Below, piece by piece: positions 16,757 to 25,145 of a stretch of 64,000 bases of DNA; position 1 is the stretch's first letter; every line of letters begins with the position of its first letter. The notes beneath the pieces are model-generated. The model was not told the origin of the DNA, did no database searches, and saw only the letters and a list, made by a program, of their open reading frames with translations. The stretch comes from Streptomyces sp. CG 926 (GTDB taxonomy: Bacteria > Actinomycetota > Actinomycetes > Streptomycetales > Streptomycetaceae). The DNA lies in assembly GCF_003148825.1 (NCBI RefSeq), contig NZ_QGGZ01000010.1, forward strand, positions 338,889 to 402,888. The letters are read 5' to 3'. The position numbers and the translations under genes are program-made.

Positions 16757-16772
16757 CTCTACACATGTAGAG
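16757..16772. promoter_or_regulatory. TetR operator 2
   Basis: CTCTACACATGTAGAG repeats the arms of operator 1 (CTCTAC / GTAGAG), with a centre differing from perfect symmetry. Its centre is about 29 bp from that of operator 1, roughly three helical turns, so two dimers would sit on the same DNA face in front of the monooxygenase gene. Confidence 0.75.
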
Positions 16773-16826
16773 GATCCGGCTGAGGAGAACCCGGAAAACC
16801 GAGGAAGAGGAAGCGAGGGACTCGTC

Positions 16827-18035
16827 ATGTCGGCAGTTCAGCGTCATGCGGTCGTGGCAGGCGCGGGGATCGGCGGGCTCACCGCGGCCTTGGCCCTGCA
16901 CCGGCACGGCTGGCGGGTCACCGTGTGCGAGCGGGCGGCGGGGCCGACCGCCGTCGGCGCCGGGATCGTGCTCGCCCCCAACGCCCTGCGCGCCTTCGAC
17001 ACCATCGGCTTCGACATCACCCGCGCGGCGGGCCGTGCCGTCCCCGCCGCGATGGGCCTGCGCCGCCCGGACGGCCGATGGCTCAGCCGCGCCGACACCG
17101 CCGCACTGGCCGCCCGCTTCGGCGGCCCGCCGCTCGCCCTGCACCGCTCGGCCCTCGCCGGCGCCCTTGCCGATGCCCTCCCCGCCACGGCGATCCGCTA
17201 CGGCGTCGCCGTCACCTCCGTCGACGACGCCACCGGCGCCCCCGTGGTCCGCACCGACGCCGGCGACCTCGACGGCGCCGACCTCGTCATCGCCGCCGAC
17301 GGCATCCACAGCCCGCTGCGCCATCAGTACTTTCCCGACCACCCCGGCCTGCACCACAGCGGCGAGACCGCATGGCGCACGGTCCTGCCCGCCGCCGCGG
17401 GCCTCGCCGGGGCGGTGACCGCCGAGACCTGGGGCCGCGGCGAGCGCTTCGGGGTGGTTCCGCTCGCCGACGGCCGGATCTACCTCTACGCCACCGCCGT
17501 CGTCCCCGCGGGCCACCGTCCCGCCGACGTCCGCGCCGAACTCCTGCGCCGCTACGGCACCTGGCACGACCCGATCCCGGCCCTGCTGGAGCGGATCGAC
17601 CCGGCGGCCGTGCTCCAGCACGACCTGTACGACCTGGCCGCCCCGCTCCCCCGGTTCCACCACGGGCGCCTGGCCTGGCTCGGCGACGCCGCCCACGCGA
17701 TGACCCCCAACCTGGGCCAGGGCGGCTGCCAGGCCGTCGAGGACGCCGCGGTCCTCGGCCACCTGCTGGCCGGCGCCGGCCGGCAGGACGTCCCGGCCGC
17801 CCTCGCCGCCTACAGCGCGGCCCGCTGCGCCCGTACCGACGCCATCCGGGTCCGCGCCCGCCGGGCCGGCCGGGTCGCCGCCCTCACCCACCCCCTCGCC
17901 GTGGCCGTCCGAGACCTCGCCGTCCGCGCCACCCCGGCCCGGGCCACGAACCGGGCGATGGCTGCGCTGTTCGACGGATTCGCGCTTCCGGACGGAATGG
18001 ACACCGTGCCCACGGGCGTTGGTGCTCGTTGGTGA
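16827..18035 (+). CDS. FAD-dependent aromatic monooxygenase (class A flavoprotein)
   Basis: A 402-residue NAD(P)H-dependent hydroxylase of the PHBH/salicylate hydroxylase fold. The dinucleotide site VVAGAGIGGLTAALAL, the DG motif (VIAADGIHSPLR) and the FAD ribityl motif (WLGDAAHAMTPNLGQGGCQAVEDA) are all intact. Such enzymes hydroxylate small aromatics or act in antibiotic modification and inactivation. The ATG at 16827 follows a purine-rich tract (GAGGAAGAGGAAGCGAGGGA). TetR control from the flanking operators suggests induction by a substrate-like molecule. The next gene, a deazaflavin-dependent enzyme, follows after 40 bases and may share the transcript. Confidence 0.9.
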   Translation: MSAVQRHAVVAGAGIGGLTAALALHRHGWRVTVCERAAGPTAVGAGIVLAPNALRAFDTIGFDITRAAGRAVPAAMGLRRPDGRWLSRADTAALAARFGGPPLALHRSALAGALADALPATAIRYGVAVTSVDDATGAPVVRTDAGDLDGADLVIAADGIHSPLRHQYFPDHPGLHHSGETAWRTVLPAAAGLAGAVTAETWGRGERFGVVPLADGRIYLYATAVVPAGHRPADVRAELLRRYGTWHDPIPALLERIDPAAVLQHDLYDLAAPLPRFHHGRLAWLGDAAHAMTPNLGQGGCQAVEDAAVLGHLLAGAGRQDVPAALAAYSAARCARTDAIRVRARRAGRVAALTHPLAVAVRDLAVRATPARATNRAMAALFDGFALPDGMDTVPTGVGARW

Positions 18036-18075
18036 GGTTCGCCGACTGTTTCGACGCGAAGGCAGGCGCAGACAC

Positions 18076-18525
18076 ATGACGACCGACATCGACTGGGACC
18101 ACCCGACCGACCCCCGGGAGGGAACCTGGCAGCTGGACCACGTGAAGCTCTACGCGGGCTCGGGCGGCTCGGAGGGCCAGTACTGGAACGGCACCCAGAC
18201 CCTCCTGCTCACCACCCTGGGCCGGGTGTCCGGCAAGCCCGTGCGGACCCCGCTCATCTACGGCGAGGCCGACGGCGGCTACCTGGTCGTCGCGTCCAAG
18301 GGCGGCGATCCCGCGCACCCGCTGTGGTACCGCAACCTCTCCGAGCACCCCACGGTCCGCATCCAGGTCGGCACGAAGATCATGCAGGGGACGGCCCGTA
18401 CCGCCAGCCCCGAGGAACGCGCGGCGTACTGGCCGGTGATGGTCGGGCACTGGCCCGCGTACGACGAGTACCAGTCCAAGACGGACCGCGAGATCCCGAT
18501 CGTCGTCATCGAACCCACCGGATGA
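18076..18525 (+). CDS. Deazaflavin (F420)-dependent nitroreductase, DDN family
   Basis: A 149-residue split-barrel oxidoreductase of the Ddn family, which uses F420H2. Readable signatures are the strand LLLTTLGRVSGKPVRTPLIY, the F420 phosphate-binding region VVASKGGDPAHPLWYRNL, and EHPTVRIQVGTK with the final PVMVGHWPAYDEYQ. Members reduce quinones or nitroaromatics (Ddn activates pretomanid in Mycobacterium). The ATG at 18076 is used. It follows the monooxygenase by 40 bases, hinting at shared redox metabolism of an aromatic. A hairpin at 18563 ends the unit. Confidence 0.87.
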   Translation: MTTDIDWDHPTDPREGTWQLDHVKLYAGSGGSEGQYWNGTQTLLLTTLGRVSGKPVRTPLIYGEADGGYLVVASKGGDPAHPLWYRNLSEHPTVRIQVGTKIMQGTARTASPEERAAYWPVMVGHWPAYDEYQSKTDREIPIVVIEPTG

Positions 18526-18562
18526 CCACGGCGGACCGACGGACCGACGGGCCGGCGGTCCG

Positions 18563-18595
18563 CGGGCCGGCGGGAGTCCGTCTCCCGCCGGCCCG
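18563..18595. terminator. Bidirectional 14-bp hairpin terminator
   Basis: CGGGCCGGCGGGAG and CTCCCGCCGGCCCG pair perfectly around a 5-nt loop. It lies between the convergent ends of the DDN-type and PPOX-type genes and could stop both. Confidence 0.7.
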
Positions 18596-18607
18596 TCCGG
18601 CGGGGCG

Positions 18608-19015
18608 TCAGATCGAGCCGACGACCTTGCGCGGGGTGACGCGGACGACGACGCGCTCGGCGTCGTCCTTCGATGCCGGGTTGAAGTCCGCGTAGTCCTT
18701 GCCCGTGTACTTGCGCGAGAGCGCGTCGATCAGCTCGTACCCGCCCTCCGTGGTCAGCGCGGCCGTGCCGCGGACCTCGGCATAGGAGTAGGGCGCGTCC
18801 GCCGGGTTGATCATGACGGTGATCCGCGGGTCCGCGCGCAGGTTCTTCTCCTTGCGGCGGCCGACCGTCGTGGAGACCAGCAGGTCGTCGCCGTCCCGGG
18901 TGAGCCAGGTGATCGACAGCTGCGGGCTGCCGTCCGGCTGGATCGTGGCCACGGTCGCGAAGACCGGGCTGTCGTCGATGAGCTTCTTCAGGTCGTCGGA
19001 GAGTGCGGCGGGCAC
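18608..19015 (-). CDS. PPOX-class F420-dependent oxidoreductase/biliverdin reductase-like
   Basis: A 135-residue split-barrel flavin/F420-binding protein. It shows the usual pattern: a short first helix (SDDLKKLIDDSPVFATVAT), the strand SPQLSITWLTRDGDDLLVST, the cofactor phosphate region VGRRKEKNLRADPRITVMI, and the late segment YTGKDYADFNPASKDDAERVV (split description). GTG at 19015 is chosen because GGGAAGGAA precedes it. The enzyme probably carries out a hydride transfer from F420H2, with an unknown acceptor. It converges with the DDN-type gene, so this small locus has two F420-type enzymes. The 251 bp upstream hold no other gene. Confidence 0.85.
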   Translation of the reverse strand: MPAALSDDLKKLIDDSPVFATVATIQPDGSPQLSITWLTRDGDDLLVSTTVGRRKEKNLRADPRITVMINPADAPYSYAEVRGTAALTTEGGYELIDALSRKYTGKDYADFNPASKDDAERVVVRVTPRKVVGSI

Positions 19016-19266
19016 GCGGCGGTTCCTTCCCTCGGCTGACTGCCGTCCCCGGGCCGACTGGGGAGGGGACCGGCAACGGACAGCCTGCAAAATCGCCGCC
19101 ACCCCGGGCAAGCTCCGCCGCCACCGCGCCGCACCGCGCGCCGCGCCCCCGGACACCCCGGTTCCGGTTCGTGGCCCGGGCCGCAGCGCCGGCCCGGCGG
19201 GCGGACGCGGTACGCACGATCCACCCGTCCGGCCGAGTCCCCGCTCCCCTGGCCGAAAGAGACGGC

Positions 19267-20835
19267 CTAGCGACCGAGGACGGCCATCGCCGCGTTGTGC
19301 CCGGGGACTCCGCTGACGCCGCCGCCGCGGACCGCGCCCGCCCCGCACAGCAGGACGTTGCGGTGGGCGGTCTCCACGCCCCACCGGCCGCCCTGGTCGG
19401 CGTAGGGCCAGGACAGGTCCCGGTGGAAGATGTGGCCGCCGGGCAGCCGCAGTTCGCGTTCCAGGTCCAGCGGGGTCTTCGCCTCGATGCAGGGGCGGCC
19501 GTCCGCGTCGAAGGCGAGGCAGTCGGTGAGCGGTTCGGCCAGGTGCGCGTCGAGCTGCGCGAGGGTGGCCGTCAGGAGCACCTCGCGGGCCTGCTGGTTG
19601 TCGTGTCCGAAGAGCCTGGCCGGGGCGTGCAGGCCGAAGAGGGTGAGGGTCTGGTAGCCCTGCTCCACCAGGTCCGGGCCGAGGATCGTCGGGTCGGTCA
19701 GCGAGTGGCAGTAGATCTCCGAGGGCGGTACGGAGGGCAGTTCGCCGGAGGCGGCCTCCGCGTAGGCCCGGGCGAGTTCGGCGTAGCCCTCGGCGATGTG
19801 GAAGGTGCCGCCGAAGGCCTCGCGCGGGTCCACCGAGGTGTCCCGGAGCCGGGGCAGTCGCCGCAGCAGCATGTTGACCTTGAGCTGGGCGCCCTCCGGG
19901 GCCGCGGCCGCGCCTGCCGTCGGGGTCTCGCCGAGGAGTTCGGCCAAGGCCTTCGGCGAGGCGTTCACCAGGACCGTGCGGCCGACGACCCGGCCCTCTC
20001 CGGCCGCCGTGCGGAACACCACCTCGGCCGGAGCTACCCCGTCCGTGTCGATCCGCAGCACCTCGTGGCCGGTCGCGATCTCGGCTCCGGCGGCCCTCGC
20101 CGCCGCCGCGAGGGCGTCCGTCAGCGCCCCCATGCCGCCGACCGGGACGTCCCAGTCGCCGGTCCCGCCGCCGATGACGTGGTAGAGGAAGCAGCGGTTC
20201 TGCGCGAGGGAGGGGTCGTGCGCGTCGGCGAAGGTGCCGATCAGCCCGTCCGTGAGGACCACCCCGCGGACCAGGTCGTCGGCGAAGTTCCGCTCCACGG
20301 CCTGCCCGAGGGGTTCCTCGAAGAGCATCCGCCAGGCGGCCTCGTCGTCGATCCGGGCCCGCAGCTCGGCCCGCGTGGGCAGCGGCTCCGTCAGCGTCGG
20401 GAACACCTTCTCGGCGACCCGCCCGGTGCTCCCGTAGAAGGCCCGCCAGTTCTCGTACTCCCGCTCCGAGCCGGTCAGTCGTGCGAAGGACTCCCGCGTG
20501 CGCTGCTCGCCGCCGCCGACGAGCAGTCCGCCGGGCCGCCCGCCGCGCTCGGTGGGCGTGTACGAGGAGATCGTCCGGCGGCGTACCGCGAACCGCAGGT
20601 CCAGGTCGCGCACGATCTTCGACGGGAGCAGGGAGACCAGGTACGAATAGCGCGAGAGTCTGGCGTCGACGCCCACGAAGGGGCGGCTGGAGATCGCCGC
20701 CCCGCCCGTGTTCCCGAGCCGCTCCAGGACCAGCACCGAGCGGCCGGCCCGGGCCAGGTACGCGGCGGCCACCAGGCCGTTGTGCCCGCCGCCCACGATC
20801 ACGTCGTCGTACACGTCCCGCCCGAAGGTCGTCAT
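19267..20835 (-). CDS. FAD-dependent oxidase/desaturase, phytoene-desaturase-like (PYROXD2 type)
   Basis: A 522-residue flavoprotein of the amine-oxidase/phytoene-desaturase superfamily. It has the N-terminal Rossmann motif VIVGGGHNGLVAAAYLARAG with the acid that binds FAD ribose (LVLERLGNTGG), a mid-region GGMGALTDALAAAARAAGAEI, and the C-terminal FAD motif LLCGAGAVRGGGVSGVPGHNAA. The composition matches the PYROXD2-like 'NAD(P)/FAD-dependent oxidoreductase' group, and no other carotenoid gene is nearby, so carotenoid synthesis is unlikely. Its ATG overlaps the kinase stop (ATGA, 20832-20835), meaning that translation is coupled to the Ser/Thr kinase. Confidence 0.82.
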   Translation of the reverse strand: MTTFGRDVYDDVIVGGGHNGLVAAAYLARAGRSVLVLERLGNTGGAAISSRPFVGVDARLSRYSYLVSLLPSKIVRDLDLRFAVRRRTISSYTPTERGGRPGGLLVGGGEQRTRESFARLTGSEREYENWRAFYGSTGRVAEKVFPTLTEPLPTRAELRARIDDEAAWRMLFEEPLGQAVERNFADDLVRGVVLTDGLIGTFADAHDPSLAQNRCFLYHVIGGGTGDWDVPVGGMGALTDALAAAARAAGAEIATGHEVLRIDTDGVAPAEVVFRTAAGEGRVVGRTVLVNASPKALAELLGETPTAGAAAAPEGAQLKVNMLLRRLPRLRDTSVDPREAFGGTFHIAEGYAELARAYAEAASGELPSVPPSEIYCHSLTDPTILGPDLVEQGYQTLTLFGLHAPARLFGHDNQQAREVLLTATLAQLDAHLAEPLTDCLAFDADGRPCIEAKTPLDLERELRLPGGHIFHRDLSWPYADQGGRWGVETAHRNVLLCGAGAVRGGGVSGVPGHNAAMAVLGR

Positions 20836-22943
20836 GGCTCTTGGTAGCACACCTGGCCGAGTCGCTCCAGACAGTGTGCCTCGTCGGCGTGGGCCAGGAC
20901 CGTGTCGGGGTGCTCGTCGCCGAGGGACCGTTCGCGGATCCCGGAGAGGTCGCGGTAGATGGGCAACGCCTCGTCCCAGCGGTCCAGCCGGCCCAGCCCG
21001 CCGGCCAGTTCCCGGCGGCTGACCAGGGTGTCCGGGTGCTCGGGGCCGAGCACCTCGGCCCGTAGGGCGCCCACCTGGCGGGCCTCGGCCACCGCTTCCG
21101 CCCAACGCTCCAGGCGGCCCAGGTTGACCCCGAGGACGTGCCGGGCGCGCAGCGTCTCGGGGTCGGTGACCCCGTAGGCGCGGGTGCGGTCGCGGACCAG
21201 GGCCCGGAACAGGTCGAGGGCCTGGGCGCTCTTCCCGGTGCGGCCCAGCGCGATGCCGACCTCGTAGCGGGCGGCCAGGGTGTCCGGGTGGTCCCGGCCG
21301 AGGGCCCGTTCCCGGACGAGGGCGACCTCGTGGAAGGCGACCAGGGCTTCCTGCCAGCGGTCCAGGCGGCCGAGCGCGTACGCCGCCTCGTACCGGGTCA
21401 GCAGGGTGTCCGCGTGCTCGGCGCCCAGGACGGCGGCCCGGTCGGCGGCGACCTCGGCGGCGGTGGCGTGGGCGTCCTCGAACCGGCCCAGGGCGCCCAG
21501 CGCGCAGGCCAGGTTGTGCCGGCAGCGCAGGGTGTCGGGGTGGAGCGGGCCCATCGTCCGCTCACGGGCGACGAGCACCGCGCGGTAGACGTCGTGCGCC
21601 TCCTGGTGGCGCCCGAGCCGGCCCAGCTCGTACGCCGTCTCCTGGCGCGCCGCGAGGGTGTCGGCGTGGTCGGCGCCGAGTACCCGCGTGCGCCCCTCGG
21701 CCACGGCGGAGTACCCGGCGAGCGCCTCCGCGGGCCGACCCTCACGGCTGAGGGCGTACGCGCGCGCGTGGCCGGCGGCGAGCGCGTCGGGGCCGCTGCC
21801 GCGCGGGCCGGCGGGGCGGGGGAATCCGTACGCGGCGGTGAGCCGCGGGTCCTCGGCGGGCGCGGGTCGCACGATGGTGGTGGTGCCGGGGTGGACCGGG
21901 GGGTACGCGTCGCGCGGGCGCGGCACCGCCGGCCGGCCGGCGGGGCGCGCGGCCGTCCAGGCTCCGGTGAGCACGGCCCATTCACCGCTCGCGGGCCGGG
22001 CGTCGATCCCGGCCTTGCGTCCGGCGGTCATCCCGCGGGCCCAGGGCGGGAGCGGGGCCTGGGCGCCGGGCAGCCCGCCGGGTCCCAGCCGTGCCTCGAC
22101 GAGCCGGCGGTGCACGTGGCGGGCGTCGCCGGGCCGGTCCTCGGGACGCTTGGCGAGCAGGTCCAGGACCACCTCGTCGAAGTAGCCGGGCAGCTCGGGG
22201 CGGTGCTCGCGCAGCGGTACGGGCGCGTTGTCACGGTGGCCGACCAGCACCGACCAGGAGTCGCCGAGGTCGAAGGGCGGGGCGCCGGTGGCGATCTCGT
22301 ACAGGACGCAGCCGAAGGAGTAGAGGTCGCTGCGGTGGTCGACCTCGCCGCCCGCGATCTGTTCGGGCGACATGTAGTGCGGGGTGCCCATGGCCATGCC
22401 GCCGCCGGTGAGCTTGGCGGTGAAGCCGATGTCGTGGGCGAGGCGGGCGATGCCGAAGTCGCAGATCTTCACGGTGCCGTCGGTGAGCCGCATGATGTTG
22501 GCGGGCTTCAGGTCGCGGTGGACGACGCCCTGGTCATGGGTGTAGCCGAGGGCGGCGGCCATCTGTTCGGCGATGTCGACGACGACGTCCACGGGGAGCG
22601 GGCGGGTGTCGTTGTCCTCCAGGAGCTGGCTGAGATTGCGGCCTTCGAGGAGCTCCATGACGAGGTACAGGGGGCCGCCGGCGGCGCTGTCGTCACCGAA
22701 GTCGTGGACGACGGTGACCCCGCGGTGCTGGAGGGAGGCGGCCACGCGGGCCTCGCGCCGGAACCGCTCGCGGAGCACCTGGGTGAAGTGGGCGTCCTGC
22801 TCGGCGCCGATCGGCTTGAGGCACTTCACGGCGACCTGTCGGCCCAGCGACTCGTCCCGGGCGCGCCACACCTCGCCCATACCGCCGCGCCCGATCAGAT
22901 CGAGCGACCGGTAACGGCCCTGGATCAGTCTGGACTCCGCCAT
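20832..22943 (-). CDS. Soluble Ser/Thr protein kinase (PknB-like) with C-terminal TPRs
   Basis: A 703-residue eukaryotic-type kinase. All catalytic elements are present: glycine loop IGRGGMGEVW, Lys40 (VAVK), catalytic loop H142-R-D144-LKPAN, Asp162 of DFG, the activation segment ending MSPEQ, and SDLYSFGCVLYEIATG. After a Pro/Gly-rich linker (~300-400) come six or more TPR-like repeats of ~42 residues of the kinesin-light-chain/NB-ARC type (ADTLAARQETAYELGRLGRH, LHPDTLRCRHNLACALGALG and so on). There is no transmembrane helix, unlike PknB, so the kinase is cytoplasmic and is probably directed to partners by its TPRs. Its stop overlaps the start of the flavoprotein gene. Confidence 0.92.
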   Translation of the reverse strand: MAESRLIQGRYRSLDLIGRGGMGEVWRARDESLGRQVAVKCLKPIGAEQDAHFTQVLRERFRREARVAASLQHRGVTVVHDFGDDSAAGGPLYLVMELLEGRNLSQLLEDNDTRPLPVDVVVDIAEQMAAALGYTHDQGVVHRDLKPANIMRLTDGTVKICDFGIARLAHDIGFTAKLTGGGMAMGTPHYMSPEQIAGGEVDHRSDLYSFGCVLYEIATGAPPFDLGDSWSVLVGHRDNAPVPLREHRPELPGYFDEVVLDLLAKRPEDRPGDARHVHRRLVEARLGPGGLPGAQAPLPPWARGMTAGRKAGIDARPASGEWAVLTGAWTAARPAGRPAVPRPRDAYPPVHPGTTTIVRPAPAEDPRLTAAYGFPRPAGPRGSGPDALAAGHARAYALSREGRPAEALAGYSAVAEGRTRVLGADHADTLAARQETAYELGRLGRHQEAHDVYRAVLVARERTMGPLHPDTLRCRHNLACALGALGRFEDAHATAAEVAADRAAVLGAEHADTLLTRYEAAYALGRLDRWQEALVAFHEVALVRERALGRDHPDTLAARYEVGIALGRTGKSAQALDLFRALVRDRTRAYGVTDPETLRARHVLGVNLGRLERWAEAVAEARQVGALRAEVLGPEHPDTLVSRRELAGGLGRLDRWDEALPIYRDLSGIRERSLGDEHPDTVLAHADEAHCLERLGQVCYQEP

Positions 22944-22969
22944 GTCTTAAAGCCGCCCCCGTTGTCGTG

Positions 22970-23875
22970 CTACGCCCTCCCCGGCCGGTCCAGTATGGCC
23001 GCTGATGTACGCAGTGTGTACGGCGAGGGGCGGCTCCCGGGGCCCACGCGGCGCATCGCTTTCAAGATGTGACCTGGAGGCAGCTGCCAGCGTAGACCTG
23101 CGGGAATGCTGCGCAGCACGCGCCCGGTGAGGCGCAGGCGTCGAGTGACGCTGCGCGGGGCCGGTGCGGGCCGCCCGTACAGCTGGTGCGCCCAGCCCGG
23201 GAGGGAACCGTACGCCAGGCCGGTGATCGGCGGCCACAGCAGGTTTCGGCCACGCACGAGAAGGGCAGGGACGGGCGGGCCGCGCAGGAAGTCGTCCACG
23301 GCGAGGGCGTCGGGGCCGGCGGCGAGTTCCGGGCGGATCCGTCGGAAGTACGCGGCGAGCCCGGCCGTGTCGGCGGGCACCTCGGCCGGGTCGAGTCCGA
23401 CGAGGCGGGCTCCCACGCGGTTCTCGTCGACGTAGCGGTCGGCCTGGGCGGCGGTGAGACGGACGCCGGAGCGGCGCAGTACGTGCAGGAAGCTGTCGAT
23501 CTGCGCGCAGTGGATCCACAGCAGCAGCTCGGGGTCGTCGACGGGGAAGCGTTCGCCGGTGTCCGGATCGGTGGCGGACAGTTTGCGGTGGATCGTGCGG
23601 ACGCGGAGGCCGGCACGCTCGGCGGCCTCGCTGGTGCCGTAGGTGAGGGTGCCGACGAAGTCGGCGGTGCGCAGCAGCCGTCCCCAGGCGTCCTGCCGGA
23701 AGTCGGAGTTCTCCATGACCCCGCGGACGGCGCGCGGATGCAGGGCCTGGAGGTAGAGCGCGCGGAGCCCGGCGATCCACATCATCGGGTCGCCGTGGCA
23801 CTGCCAGGTGACGGACGACGGACCGTACAACCCCGGATCGGCGCCGGGGCGCGGTCCGGTCCCGGTGGTCCCCAT
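22970..23875 (-). CDS. Oxygenase MpaB-family protein (DUF2236)
   Basis: A 301-residue helical protein of the MpaB/rubber-oxygenase-like (DUF2236) family, proposed to be a haem or metal oxygenase. Conserved pieces are WQCHGDPMMWIAGLRALYLQ, ALHPRAVRGVMENSDFRQD with the likely axial His, and the pair of His/Asp positions in LLWIHCAQIDSFLHV. The ATG at 23875 has a strong ribosome site (GGGGAGGT) seven bases before it. It lies downstream of no obvious partner and about 95 bp from the kinase start. Substrate unknown; related proteins cleave latex or modify mycophenolic acid intermediates. Confidence 0.82.
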   Translation of the reverse strand: MGTTGTGPRPGADPGLYGPSSVTWQCHGDPMMWIAGLRALYLQALHPRAVRGVMENSDFRQDAWGRLLRTADFVGTLTYGTSEAAERAGLRVRTIHRKLSATDPDTGERFPVDDPELLLWIHCAQIDSFLHVLRRSGVRLTAAQADRYVDENRVGARLVGLDPAEVPADTAGLAAYFRRIRPELAAGPDALAVDDFLRGPPVPALLVRGRNLLWPPITGLAYGSLPGWAHQLYGRPAPAPRSVTRRLRLTGRVLRSIPAGLRWQLPPGHILKAMRRVGPGSRPSPYTLRTSAAILDRPGRA

Positions 23876-24029
23876 CGCGTACCTCCCCGTCGCAGGCGCC
23901 CGGCGTCTCCAGCCTACCGATCCGGGGCGGCCGTGGGCGGGACCTCGGGGGCCGCCGAGCACCGACGAGGGCCTCGGCGAGAGCGTCGGGGCGGGCTCGG
24001 CGGGGGCCTCGGCGGCATAGAGTTGCGGC

Positions 24030-24422
24030 GTGCAGCTCTACACGATCGGCGAGGCCGCCCAACTCCTCCGCGTCAGCACCGACACCGCCCGCCGCTGGGC
24101 GGACGCGGGCCGCTTCCCGACCCTGCGGGAGGGCAACAAGCGGATGATCGAGGGCGTGCATCTGGCCGCCTTCTGCGTGGCGCTCGCCCAGGAGACGGCC
24201 GAGGGGGACGGCGAGTCCGCGACCTCGGCGCGCAACGCGCTGCCCGGGATCGTGACGGCGGTGACGCTCGGCGAGGTCGCCGCCCAGGTCGAGATCCAGG
24301 CCGGCCCGCACCGCGTGGTCTCCCTGCTGACCCGCGAGGCGGTCGAGGAACTCGGACTCGCGGTCGGTGTGCAGGCCGTCGCCCGGGTGAAGTCCACCAG
24401 CGTCCACATCGACCTCGACTGA
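24030..24422 (+). CDS. HTH-TOBE protein (MerR/excisionase-like HTH fused to molybdate-binding domain)
   Basis: A 130-residue two-domain protein. Residues 1-50 form an excisionase/MerR-type winged helix (YTIGEAAQLLRVSTDTARRW, then DAGRFPTLREGNKRMI). Residues 65-130 form a TOBE/Mop domain that binds molybdate or tungstate (NALPGIVTAVTLGEVAAQVE; SLLTREAVEELGL; VKSTSVHI). It should act as a molybdate-sensing regulator, equivalent in logic to ModE. It starts at a GTG. No modABC transporter or molybdopterin gene is beside it, so it acts in trans or has another target. It diverges from the MpaB-type gene with 154 bp between starts. Confidence 0.85.
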   Translation: MQLYTIGEAAQLLRVSTDTARRWADAGRFPTLREGNKRMIEGVHLAAFCVALAQETAEGDGESATSARNALPGIVTAVTLGEVAAQVEIQAGPHRVVSLLTREAVEELGLAVGVQAVARVKSTSVHIDLD

Positions 24423-24581
24423 CCGAGGCGCCGGGCGGCCCGGGCAGCGCAACTGCTCGCCCGTGGGCCCGATCTCCTGCGCGAGGAGCCCCACGTGGTC
24501 CGCGTAGGTGAGCACCGGTCGGACCGTGGTCGGCGATGGGCGGCGGGATCGGGCCGGTCCGGGCCATGACAGGGTGAAGGC

Positions 24582-25145
24582 ATGACGACGCACCACGAAC
24601 CCTCGTACCCGCCCCACCCCCACCCCTGGTCGGACACCACCACGACCCACGCGGACCTCGTCGCGGCGAAGGCGCTCGTCTACGACCCCTGCGGATTCAG
24701 CTGCTCACAGCCGGTCCCGGAGGCGGAGAGCGCCGACTACGCCGCCCACACCTTCACCGTGGACGGCCTCTCCGTCCGGTTCCGCGCGGCGCGGACGACC
24801 CCGACGAAGGTCGGTCAGTTCGTCACCGTCTGGAAGCGCTCCCCGGAGGGTCCGATCCAGCCGTTCGACGCGGCGGACCCGGTGGACCTCTTCGTCATCA
24901 GTACGCGCGACGGTGAGCACTTCGGCCAGTTCGTCCTCCCGCTGGACGCCCTCCGCCGGCACGGTGTCGTATCGACGGACGGCTCCGGCGGGAAGCGCGC
25001 CTTCCGCGTCTATCCACCCTGGGTGACCACCACCAACCGCCAGGCCGGCAGCGCGCAGAAGTGGCAGCTGGACCACTTCCTGCCGTTGCCCCGGCCCGAG
25101 GACGGTCCCGTCGACCTGGACCGCGCCCGGAAGCTCTACGCGTGA
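24582..25145 (+). CDS. MepB-family protein
   Basis: A 187-residue protein of the MepB family, named after the third gene of the staphylococcal mepRAB multidrug-efflux operon; its biochemical role is not known. Family hallmarks are seen in the central sheet: LSVRFRAARTTPTKVGQFVTVWKR (split here), DLFVISTRDGEHFGQFVLPLDAL and GKRAFRVYPPWV. The C-terminal KWQLDHFLPLP is typical. The N-terminus has a His/Pro-rich tail (HHEPSYPPHPHPW) that might bind a metal. Its stop overlaps the GTG of the next gene (GTGA), so the two are translationally coupled. Confidence 0.82.
   Translation: MTTHHEPSYPPHPHPWSDTTTTHADLVAAKALVYDPCGFSCSQPVPEAESADYAAHTFTVDGLSVRFRAARTTPTKVGQFVTVWKRSPEGPIQPFDAADPVDLFVISTRDGEHFGQFVLPLDALRRHGVVSTDGSGGKRAFRVYPPWVTTTNRQAGSAQKWQLDHFLPLPRPEDGPVDLDRARKLYA

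Noticed and set aside
19267..20835. Carotenoid biosynthesis based on a phytoene-desaturase-like gene
   Set aside because: There is no phytoene synthase, lycopene cyclase or GGPP synthase nearby, and the sequence fits the PYROXD2-like group better.
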